Part shown: in pieces, positions 1 through 5,767 of the stretch | How positions within the stretch are numbered: the stretch's first letter is position 1 | How the letters are laid out: the number at the start of each line of letters is the position of its first letter | Origin: an uncultured Collinsella sp. | GTDB lineage: Bacteria > Actinomycetota > Coriobacteriia > Coriobacteriales > Coriobacteriaceae | Assembly (NCBI GenBank): GCA_900550205.1 | Contig: URRJ01000056.1 | Location: forward strand, 1-11,811 | DNA length: 11,811 bases | Reading direction: 5' to 3' | Notes under the pieces: generated by a model | Told to the model about the DNA's origin: nothing | The model's database searches: none | What the model saw: the letters and a program-made list of their open reading frames with translations, nothing else | Translations under genes and position numbers: made by a program

Positions 1-49
1 CCAGCAGCGCGGAGGCAACGGCGCGCGGGTCGGTTGAGGTGGTGGGCAT
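1..49 (-). CDS. 5' end of a leftward gene, product unknown
   Basis: Only the first 16 codons are in the window (MPTTSTDPRAVASALL), so the product cannot be named. The start is chosen because the minus strand reads GGAGA, six bases, then ATG: the ribosome binding site is the complement of 56-60 and the ATG is the complement of 47-49. The gene reads away from the repeat-rich control region at 185-561, so that region could serve it as well as the rightward gene at 619. The short N-terminus has no clear signal peptide in the visible part. A Shine-Dalgarno-spaced ATG followed by an open frame to the edge is the only evidence. Confidence 0.6.
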   Translation of the reverse strand, partial: MPTTSTDPRAVASALL

Positions 50-65
50 ATGCAGTCTCCTTTGA

Positions 66-118
66 CGCCCCATCGGGGGCGAATCGAGTCGAATCCTCGA
101 GAGTATACCCATATGGGG
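66..118 (-). promoter_or_regulatory. Candidate -10, palindrome and leader hairpin for the left-edge gene
   Basis: On the minus strand a TATACT hexamer (complement of 102-107) lies about 50 bases before the ATG at 49. Directly upstream of it is a perfect 10-bp palindrome, CCCATATGGG (108-117), placed where an operator would overlap the promoter spacer. No convincing -35 hexamer is seen. Between the putative start of transcription and the ribosome binding site, 66-71 and 76-81 form a perfect 6-bp G/C stem (CGCCCC, loop ATCG, GGGGCG). No U-tract follows on either strand, so it looks like a leader structure and not a terminator. All of this is inference from sequence alone. Confidence 0.3.
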
Positions 119-184
119 CCGCGACCCTGCGGCGAACTGAAGACGATGCCAACGGATTGGGTAAAGGCCCCGCGTGCCCGCCGC

Positions 185-309
185 GCGAGCGTGGAAACTT
201 GGACGCCTATCGAATGAGAGTGGTTTTTCGGACGGAATCAGCCTCAAAACGCCCAAAAGCCGTCCAAATATCCACCCTCATTTCCCGACCGTCCAAAATC
301 CACGCTCAT
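185..309. repeat. Four-copy mirror-symmetric array of a ~22-bp element
   Basis: Four copies of an element close to ATGAGnGTGG, about six A/T-rich bases, then GGACGG are present. Two lie on the plus strand (185-206 and 214-235) and two on the minus strand (complement of 260-281 and of 289-309). The first copy is the most diverged (GCGAGCGTGG ... GGACGC) and the last is one base shorter. Copies on each side start 29 bases apart, and the whole array is symmetric about base 247-248. Such an arrangement suggests a multi-site protein-binding region or a very large operator. It lies upstream of both flanking genes, which diverge, so either could be the target. No known consensus was recognised. Confidence 0.75.
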
Positions 310-347
310 CCGCCGCCCGCACATCTCTCATCTCTCATTCGTCACGA

Positions 348-396
348 ATACGAGAGATAACAGAAAGACGAGAGATAAATATGAGAGATAACTGAG
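348..396 (+). repeat. Array A: three AYGAGAGATAA repeats
   Basis: Three perfect copies of GAGAGATAA start at 352, 370 and 383, each preceded by AC or AT. Inverted partial copies (ATCTCTC at 323-329 and 330-336) lie just upstream. Bases 330-341 can pair with 345-358 through ATCTCTC/GAGAGAT and ATTCG/CGAAT, with a two-base bulge. The 49-bp block is repeated 165 bases downstream as array B with the same 18- and 13-base spacing and only four differences. The likely role is a binding-site array for a regulator. The adjacent gene at 619 ends in a winged-helix domain and is the obvious candidate binder. Confidence 0.85.
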
Positions 397-437
397 CAGT
401 AAAGAGACAAGCAATCATGGTATTATCTCAATATCGA

Positions 438-466
438 TTGTTCTACCAGCAAAAACATGTTTATAT
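438..466 (+). promoter_or_regulatory. Candidate promoter for the AlbA_2 gene
   Basis: TTGTTC (438-443), a 17-base spacer and TTATAT (461-466) resemble a sigma70-type promoter in the most A/T-rich stretch of the intergenic region. It would start transcription near 473, giving a leader of about 145 bases before the ATG at 619. It sits between repeat arrays A and B, so a protein bound to both could loop out or block this promoter. It was found by eye and has only a partial match to consensus. Confidence 0.4.
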
Positions 467-492
467 GAAACAGATGGCAGACATCTTATCTT

Positions 493-561
493 TTATCTCT
501 CACTCATCTCTAATATGAGAGATAACAGAAAGATGAGAGATAATTACGAGAGATAACTGAG
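493..561 (+). repeat. Array B: three AYGAGAGATAA repeats with inverted copy
   Basis: GAGAGATAA occurs at 517-525, 535-543 and 548-556, the same 18- and 13-base spacing as array A. Blocks 348-396 and 513-561 match at 45 of 49 positions. A perfect inverted copy, TTATCTCTC, lies at 493-501 and could pair with 517-525 as a 9-bp stem with a 15-base loop. A weaker inverted copy overlaps 505-511. If the promoter at 438-466 is real, array B lies in the transcribed leader and could act on DNA or on RNA. Confidence 0.85.
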
Positions 562-618
562 AGACGAAGGAAATCCATTCGCGGCATTCTTCGCAGAACC
601 GAGCGAAAGGACGTGCAG

Positions 619-2085
619 ATGAACGAAAACGAACTGACCGGTCTGCTCGAGTCTTTAAGGCGCATGGGCTCGGACGATCTTAACGTCGAGGTCAAGGAGA
701 GCGCCACGACGCTTTCCCGCGACGTATGGGAAACGGTCAGCGCTTTCGCAAACACCGCCGGCGGCATCATCGTACTCGGAGTGAGCGAGCGCGCGGGTTT
801 TGTCCCAGTTGCAAACTTTGAGACCGAGAAAGTGCTCAACCAATTCGTGGCGGGCATGGGTGATGCCGGCGGTCGCGGAAAGCTGGCCAATCCGCCCAAA
901 TACACCATTGAGCGCGTGGAGCTCCAGGGCACCGTGGTTCTGGTCATCACGATTGAGGAGCTCGACCCGTCGAGCAAGCCTTGCTATGTCATAGAGCGGG
1001 GCGCTCAAGGTGGCAGCTACAAACGCATCGATGACAAAGACGTACCCCTTTCGTCGACCGAGGTTTTGGCACTGTCGTCATATGAACGGACGAGTCCTAG
1101 CGATCGCGATGCGGTGCCCGGCACGAGTGCGGGCGATCTCGACGAGTCGCTGGTCGACCGCACGATAGAGCGTGCCTATTCGTTGACGCCTCGAGCGATG
1201 CGCGGTGCGGCGGACAAGAAGACAAAGATGGAGCGTCTGAATTTCCTCGACTTCCAGGGCAATGTTACCAAGGCCGGCCTCCTTGCCGCGGGCGTTTACC
1301 CTCAGCAGTTCTATCCCAAGCTCTTCATTGATGTGGCTGTCCATGCGGGAACTCAAAAGGGCGCTGCGGGACCGCTAAGATTTATGGACCGCACAGTCTG
1401 CGAGGGCACCCTGGGCGAGATGATTTCGGATACTGTCGCGGCTGTCGCCAAAAACCTGCGCCGCACCTCGACCGTCCAAGGCATCTCGCGTATCGACTCG
1501 CTGGAGATTCCCGAGGAGGTCCTGCGCGAGGCAGTCGCCAACGCGGTTATCCACAGGGAATACGGGGATCGGTTCTGTGGGCAATCGATCGCCGTCGACG
1601 TTTTTGACGACCGTATCGAGGTGACGAATCCCGGCGGCCTTTATGGAGGGAAGACTCGCGAGAGCTTGTTTGACGGCAGCTCCCGATGCCGTAACGCGAC
1701 GCTCGTGAAACTCATGTCGATTGTCCCGCTGCCGGATGGCGCAGGTTCGCCGGCTGAGGGCAATGGCTCGGGCATCCCGATGATGATCGATGCCATGCGC
1801 GCGCATGGTCTGGCCGAGCCCCTGTTCTGCCCGGGGTTCGATCGGTTCAAGGTCGTACTTTACCGTTCAAAGATTGAGCCGGTCGATCATGGCGGGGACT
1901 TGATTATGACGGCACTCAAGCGCTACGGCGAATTGGGGACGCGCGAACTGGCGGAGCGCACGGGACTCACGGTTTCCCAGGTTAGGGCACGCGTCAATGC
2001 GCTCATTGAGCAGGGTGAGCTTGAGCCGACGGCGCCGTTGACAAGCCGCAACCGCAAGTATCGACTGTCAGAGCGCGTGGAATAA
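619..2085 (+). CDS. AlbA_2 (Schlafen-like) / GHKL ATPase-like / winged-helix protein
   Basis: This 488-residue protein belongs to the family of predicted regulators sharing the AlbA_2 domain with mammalian Schlafens (COG2865 type). Residues 20-60 show the AlbA_2 signature (VEVKES, then ETVSAFANTAGGIIVLGV). Residues 130-155 hold the SYKRIDD and 'S..EVLAL' end of that domain. Residues 298-410 are a degenerate GHKL-type ATPase-like region of the RecG-associated kind (EAVANAVIHREY, VTNPGGL, GNGSGIP). Residues 428-485 form a winged helix (TRELAERTGLTVSQVRARVN). The ATG at 619 is preferred over the GTG at 613 because GAAAGGA ends seven bases before it. Family members are poorly characterised; DNA binding and autoregulation are inferred from the helix-turn-helix and the repeats upstream. 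The neighbouring restriction-modification genes suggest, but do not prove, a defence role. It is complete, with no frameshift seen. Confidence 0.88.
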   Translation: MNENELTGLLESLRRMGSDDLNVEVKESATTLSRDVWETVSAFANTAGGIIVLGVSERAGFVPVANFETEKVLNQFVAGMGDAGGRGKLANPPKYTIERVELQGTVVLVITIEELDPSSKPCYVIERGAQGGSYKRIDDKDVPLSSTEVLALSSYERTSPSDRDAVPGTSAGDLDESLVDRTIERAYSLTPRAMRGAADKKTKMERLNFLDFQGNVTKAGLLAAGVYPQQFYPKLFIDVAVHAGTQKGAAGPLRFMDRTVCEGTLGEMISDTVAAVAKNLRRTSTVQGISRIDSLEIPEEVLREAVANAVIHREYGDRFCGQSIAVDVFDDRIEVTNPGGLYGGKTRESLFDGSSRCRNATLVKLMSIVPLPDGAGSPAEGNGSGIPMMIDAMRAHGLAEPLFCPGFDRFKVVLYRSKIEPVDHGGDLIMTALKRYGELGTRELAERTGLTVSQVRARVNALIEQGELEPTAPLTSRNRKYRLSERVE

Positions 2086-2185
2086 ATGCGTTAGTGGACG
2101 AGGCGACCCAATAATCGACCCTCAATTGGCGCCCACTAAGGTAAAGCGGTTGTTGCTCAGTCGACGGTGATGCTAAAGACTCGGC
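2086..2185. other. Convergent intergenic region with imperfect dyad
   Basis: The 100 bases between the converging genes hold an inverted repeat: TTAGTGG at 2091-2097 and CCACTAA at 2133-2139, extendable to 10 bp with one mismatch (2091-2100 and 2130-2139). The arms are 29 bases apart and no T-run follows on either strand. It is therefore at best a weak bidirectional terminator or a binding site. Nothing else was seen here. Confidence 0.3.
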
Positions 2186-2677
2186 TTACGCCGGCATGGC
2201 CCCGAACCCGTCCATCAAGAACAGCCTAAGAACCAGCTTGATGACATATCCCGGTTTGACTTCAGCCGCGTCAAAGACGTGGCGCTCGGCGAGCTCGCTG
2301 CAGTATGCATAGATGTCGCGGATAAGGTCCGCGCCCGAAAGCGTAAACATGTAGCCTGCGTCCGAAAGCGCATTGGGTGCGGCGGGCAACTTGGCCATGT
2401 GGCAGAACGTTTGCAGGTCGGGCGCCATAACATTCTGGTAGTCGAGGTGGCCGCTGGCATCCTGTGCGGCAAGCTCCAATTGGCGCACAAAATCCAGCGC
2501 CGCCGCTAACACAAAGCTCGGCGTAGGCGCATTGACGTCCTGAGTGGTCGCCACAAGCCTGCCCGCCGCCTGCGTGACAAGCCAAGCGACCTCGCGCTGG
2601 CAACGCACAGCCTTGCGCGTAACCGGCTTGATGGACGAAGAAGAAACGCTCCCCTTAGGCGGATTCGAAGCAGCCAT
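2186..2677 (-). CDS. Hypothetical protein, 163 residues
   Basis: The family was not recognised. The start is an ATG with GAGAGGG four bases upstream on the minus strand (near 2682-2688), which supports a real gene. The first ~18 residues are Ser/Lys/Pro-rich and look disordered (MAASNPPKGSVSSSSIKP). The rest is Ala/Leu-rich and probably mostly helical (EVAWLVTQAAGRLVATTQ, FVLAAALDFVRQLELAAQ, GADLIRDIYAYCSELAERH), ending in GFGAMPA. No transmembrane segment, zinc motif or catalytic signature is visible. It lies downstream of the methyltransferase on the same strand, but a strong terminator (2757-2791) separates them, so it is probably transcribed on its own. It could be an accessory or a core conserved gene. 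Confidence 0.7.
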   Translation of the reverse strand: MAASNPPKGSVSSSSIKPVTRKAVRCQREVAWLVTQAAGRLVATTQDVNAPTPSFVLAAALDFVRQLELAAQDASGHLDYQNVMAPDLQTFCHMAKLPAAPNALSDAGYMFTLSGADLIRDIYAYCSELAERHVFDAAEVKPGYVIKLVLRLFLMDGFGAMPA

Positions 2678-2734
2678 AAGACCCTCTCATGAACAATCCG
2701 GCCCAACAAGCCCGGATGAAACACGTGCTACATC

Positions 2735-2740
2735 AGTATA
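2735..2740 (-). promoter_or_regulatory. Candidate -10 for the 163-residue gene
   Basis: The minus strand carries TATACT (complement of 2735-2740) about 58 bases before the ATG. The matching -35 position falls in the T-run of the preceding terminator and is a poor match to TTGACA. This is a weak call, supported mainly by the need for a promoter after the terminator at 2757-2791. Confidence 0.3.
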
Positions 2741-2756
2741 CAGGGGAGTGGGATGG

Positions 2757-2791
2757 AAAAAACGGAGTCGACAGCGTGAACTGCCGGCTCC
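2757..2791 (-). terminator. Intrinsic terminator of the DNA methyltransferase gene
   Basis: Thirteen bases beyond the methyltransferase stop, the minus strand reads GGAGCCGGCAG, loop TTCACG, CTGTCGACTCC, G, then six T. The 11-bp stem has one C-A mismatch and one G-T pair. This is a classic Rho-independent layout and ends the leftward transcript before the 163-residue gene. Confidence 0.85.
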
Positions 2792-2803
2792 TGATTGCTT
2801 GCC

Positions 2804-4066
2804 TTAGAGGCTGTACACTTCGACCATAGCTTCGCCAATGCGATGGGGCACGCCGGTGACGAGTGCGTTGCCCATGCAGAAGGCTCGATGGCCGTCAGTC
2901 ATGCCCGTATCGGTCCAGCCTTTCGGGAATCCCTGAAGCTGATCGAGCTCGTCGGGAACAAGACGGCGGAAACGGCCATCGGGACATTCGATGACGTGCT
3001 TGAAGCGGCTCGCTCCCGTGCCGCCTTCTCCTGTGAGGATGGTGCGGCTCGGCTTGTCGGTGGCATCCGGGAAGCTCATGGCTCCTTCGGAATACGTGTA
3101 CGTAAAGCCTGTCTTTTTGTTAGTGCGCTCTTCGCGCTTGCTGCCCTTAAGGTAGCGCCAGTCGGGAAGCTTTTCGTCGGAGATGTAGAACTGCTCCGGG
3201 ACATAAGCCTCGTCGACAAGCACGTCGCCAAGCACGTGGCGCTCACCGTGATAGTCCTCGGCAAAGTCGCAGGTCAGAACATGACAGCCCTGCATGACGC
3301 CAGCATTCTTGAATTGAGAGGTCTTTTGGCCGACGCCAAAACGAGTTGAGTTCTCGTAGGGGTCGGGTAAAACATCGAGCTCGGACATCTCGTCGGGATA
3401 GATGGCGGGGAAGGCTTTAGCCATGACGCCGTTGTGCATGCGATCAACGAGATCAACCTTGCCAGCGTCCTTTTCGCAGAAGATATAAACACGCTTGCGA
3501 CGCTGGGGGAAACCGTATTCGGCAGAGTTGACCACGCGCCATTCGACCGTGTAGTCGAGGTCGGCAAGACAACTTAGGATGATGGCGAAGTCGCGACCGC
3601 GTTGAGACGCGGGCGATTTGAGCAGGCGGTCGACGTTTTCGAAGAGGCCGAACTTGGGTTCTTTCATCTCGAGGAAGTGATAGATGTCCCACCAGAGGAC
3701 ACCCTTCTTGCCCTCGATGCCGTGCGCCTGATTGAGCGGGCGTGCAACAGAGTAGTCCTGGCAAGGGAAGCCACCGACGACCATTTGCACGTCGGGGATT
3801 TTAATTTCGCCGGCTTCAGCCTGCTCCAGGACCTTATTGATATCTTCGTTAACAACGGAATCTTCGCCAAAGCGGTCCATGTAACAACGTGCCGCAAACT
3901 GACGCGCCTTGGTTCCGGGCGGTTCCCACTGGTTGGCCCAAATGGTGCGGAAGGGGCCGGCGGGGTTCATGTAGAAATCTGGATAACGAGGGTCAGCGTA
4001 GCCTTCGAGGCCCAAACGGAATCCGCCGACGCCAGCAAAAAGCTCGGCAATATTAATCTCAGACAC
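2804..4066 (-). CDS. DNA (cytosine-5)-methyltransferase of a type II R-M system
   Basis: This 420-residue protein would transfer a methyl group from S-adenosylmethionine to carbon 5 of cytosine in the recognition site, protecting it from the divergent endonuclease at 4207. The family motifs appear in order: motif I AELFAGVGGFRLG (7-19); motif IV GGFPCQDYS with catalytic Cys102; motif VI FENV (142-145); motif VIII QRRKRVYIF (188-196); motif X GNALVTGVP (399-407). The variable target-recognition region lies at about 205-345, and the length is usual for the family. The GTG at 4066 is chosen because GGAG lies four bases upstream and motif I then starts at the normal distance; an upstream TTG at 4129 would add 21 unlikely residues. 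By analogy with Sau3AI systems the site is probably GATC, methylated at C; this is not readable from the sequence. Confidence 0.95.
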   Translation of the reverse strand: MSEINIAELFAGVGGFRLGLEGYADPRYPDFYMNPAGPFRTIWANQWEPPGTKARQFAARCYMDRFGEDSVVNEDINKVLEQAEAGEIKIPDVQMVVGGFPCQDYSVARPLNQAHGIEGKKGVLWWDIYHFLEMKEPKFGLFENVDRLLKSPASQRGRDFAIILSCLADLDYTVEWRVVNSAEYGFPQRRKRVYIFCEKDAGKVDLVDRMHNGVMAKAFPAIYPDEMSELDVLPDPYENSTRFGVGQKTSQFKNAGVMQGCHVLTCDFAEDYHGERHVLGDVLVDEAYVPEQFYISDEKLPDWRYLKGSKREERTNKKTGFTYTYSEGAMSFPDATDKPSRTILTGEGGTGASRFKHVIECPDGRFRRLVPDELDQLQGFPKGWTDTGMTDGHRAFCMGNALVTGVPHRIGEAMVEVYSL

Positions 4067-4206
4067 GTTTCTCCAATCGCTGCTGTGTCCGGTTATGGTG
4101 GTCACAACAATAACCGATCGAGGGGACAATCAAGACCTCAATTTTCTGGGCGTTAGTAGTTGCTCTGAACTACCATGAGGTTAGTTGCGAGTTTCGGAGG
4201 TATCCC
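4067..4206. promoter_or_regulatory. Shared control region of the R-M pair: two dyads and a GATC
   Basis: The methyltransferase and endonuclease are transcribed away from each other across these 140 bases. Two perfect dyads are present: CGGTTAT (4090-4096) with ATAACCG (4110-4116), 13 bases apart; and GTAGTT (4156-4161) with AACTAC (4168-4173), six bases apart. A GATC (4116-4119) overlaps the end of the first dyad, so methylation of the system's probable own site could affect binding there. The endonuclease has a strong ribosome binding site (GGAGG, 4196-4200) six bases before its GTG. No convincing -35/-10 pair could be fixed on either strand. No separate controller gene is visible. Confidence 0.5.
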
Positions 4207-5712
4207 GTGTCTAAGAAGCGCCTCGATTTCAAGCGCATGCTTGACGATACTGATTTTTCTGACCCCTCAAGTATTGAGCGCTATGCTGCCAATCTCGATG
4301 GCATGACGTTCCGCGATATTCTCGAGCTCGGTATTGCTCCGGAGGGGGAGAGTGCGCCCAAGGACTTTGGCTCCAAGAAGTACAAAGGCGGTATGGGCAC
4401 TCTTATCGAAGAACGTTACTTTGGCTACAAGGCCAATAGTGACGATCGCCCCGACTTTCCCGAGGCGGGCGTTGAGCTCAAGGCAACGTGTTTTGATGTG
4501 CTCAAGAACGGCCGGAAGTCTGCTGGCGAGCGCCTTGTCCTGACCATGATTCCTTATGACCGACCTGTTTCGCTCGACTACGACAGTTCTCACCTCAAGA
4601 CCAAGCTCAGCAATATCCTGTTGATTTACTACGGCCGAGATCGTTCCATCGATAAATACGACCAACGCATTGAGCGTGCGGTCATGGTTCGTCTGCCCGA
4701 AGAGGACATGAAAATCATTCGCGCCGACTACGAGAAGATCATTTCCTATATTCAGGATGGCCGTGCGGACGAGCTTTCAGAAGGCATGACGACTTATCTG
4801 GGTGCTTGCACGAAGGGCGCAACTGAGGCCACAATGTGGGCGGACCAGTATTATGAATACTTCAATACCGATACGGGCGAGATTGAGCGCCATCGCGCAA
4901 AGCGTCGCGCCTTTTCCCTCAAGCGCTCGTATATGGACTATGTGCTCCATACTTATGTCCTCGGTGCTCCGCGAGTCGGGGAGAGCATTGTTCAGGACGA
5001 TGGCAAGTCTATCGATTTCGAAAGTTACGTAACTGGACTTATCGAGCGCCATTACGGTGAGACCGATCGTCAAATTGCCGAACAGTATGGACTGGAGTAC
5101 ACGGGCAATAAGGCGCAGTGGACAACGCTCGTTTATCGTATGCTCGGAATCAAAAACAATGCTGCCGAGGAATTCGTCAAGGCAGGCATTTCCGTCCGAA
5201 CTGTTCGAGTTAACAACAGGGGGCACATCGAACAGGCTATGTCGTTCCCACCGTTTGAGTTCAAGCGTTTGATTGAAGAAGACTGGGAGACGTCGCCTCT
5301 TCATGCGTGCCTTGAGACCAATCGCTTTTTCTTCGTTGTGTTCCGTGAGGACCACGATGGCGTGCTGCGTCTCGACCGTTGTTTGTTCTGGGCAATGGGA
5401 GAAAACGAAATCGAAGGCCCAGCGAAAGCTTGTTGGGATGAGACGCGAAAGGTAATACGTGAGGGCGTTGAGCTCAATCCGTATCGGGATGCGAGCGGAA
5501 AGCTCAAAGTGACTAACAATCTGCCCGGTATGGCGGACAATCCAATTGTTCACGTTCGCCCGCATACGTCAAAAGCGGCTTACAAGTTTGCCGATGGAAC
5601 AGAGATCGGTGACATCGCAAGGAATGCTTACGAACTGCCCGACGGGCGCTGGATGACGAAGCAATCGTTCTGGTTCAACAAGGGCTACCTGGAGCATATT
5701 CTGGGGCTGTAG
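4207..5712 (+). CDS. Sau3AI/MutH-family type II restriction endonuclease
   Basis: This 501-residue nuclease should cut unmethylated DNA at the site protected by the divergent methyltransferase. Its N-terminal domain carries the MutH/Sau3AI catalytic set: Glu68 or Glu69 in GTLIEERYF, then Asp83, Glu90 and Lys92 in DFPEAGVELKAT. The Asp-x6-Glu-x-Lys spacing is that of MutH. The length is close to Sau3AI (about 490), which has a catalytic and an allosteric half. Here the C-terminal half (about 270-501) contains AGISVRTV at 326-333, which looks like a degenerate copy of AGVELKAT with Ser329 and Arg331 in place of Glu and Lys. The start is GTG with GGAGG six bases upstream. GATC is the expected target from the family, an inference. 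The gene is intact and looks less GC-rich than the envelope genes to its right. Confidence 0.93.
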   Translation: MSKKRLDFKRMLDDTDFSDPSSIERYAANLDGMTFRDILELGIAPEGESAPKDFGSKKYKGGMGTLIEERYFGYKANSDDRPDFPEAGVELKATCFDVLKNGRKSAGERLVLTMIPYDRPVSLDYDSSHLKTKLSNILLIYYGRDRSIDKYDQRIERAVMVRLPEEDMKIIRADYEKIISYIQDGRADELSEGMTTYLGACTKGATEATMWADQYYEYFNTDTGEIERHRAKRRAFSLKRSYMDYVLHTYVLGAPRVGESIVQDDGKSIDFESYVTGLIERHYGETDRQIAEQYGLEYTGNKAQWTTLVYRMLGIKNNAAEEFVKAGISVRTVRVNNRGHIEQAMSFPPFEFKRLIEEDWETSPLHACLETNRFFFVVFREDHDGVLRLDRCLFWAMGENEIEGPAKACWDETRKVIREGVELNPYRDASGKLKVTNNLPGMADNPIVHVRPHTSKAAYKFADGTEIGDIARNAYELPDGRWMTKQSFWFNKGYLEHILGL

Positions 5713-5767
5713 CGTTTCGAGATTATTTAACAATCAACCCCTGCTCCTCGATACCTCGATGTTGCCC

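Noticed and set aside
42..52. TGGTGGGC near the left edge matching the 3' end of tRNA-Val as a possible attachment-site repeat
   Set aside because: The match is only eight bases and lies at a coding start; no integrase is present, so an island bounded by att sites is not supported.
34..395. Two overlapping rightward open frames over the left intergenic region
   Set aside because: They run through both repeat arrays, have no ribosome binding site and encode composition typical of non-coding DNA.
348..561. Repeat arrays considered as a CRISPR array
   Set aside because: The repeats are only 9-11 bases with short unequal gaps (9 and 4 bases), there are no unique 30-base spacers, and no cas genes are present.
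4067..4129. Upstream TTG start for the methyltransferase, adding 21 residues
   Set aside because: The added residues are not family-like, and the GTG at 4066 has a proper GGAG site and places motif I at the usual distance.
4777..5565. 262-residue leftward open frame antisense to the endonuclease
   Set aside because: It is a shadow of a well-supported gene with catalytic motifs on the other strand; no ribosome binding site or recognisable domain.
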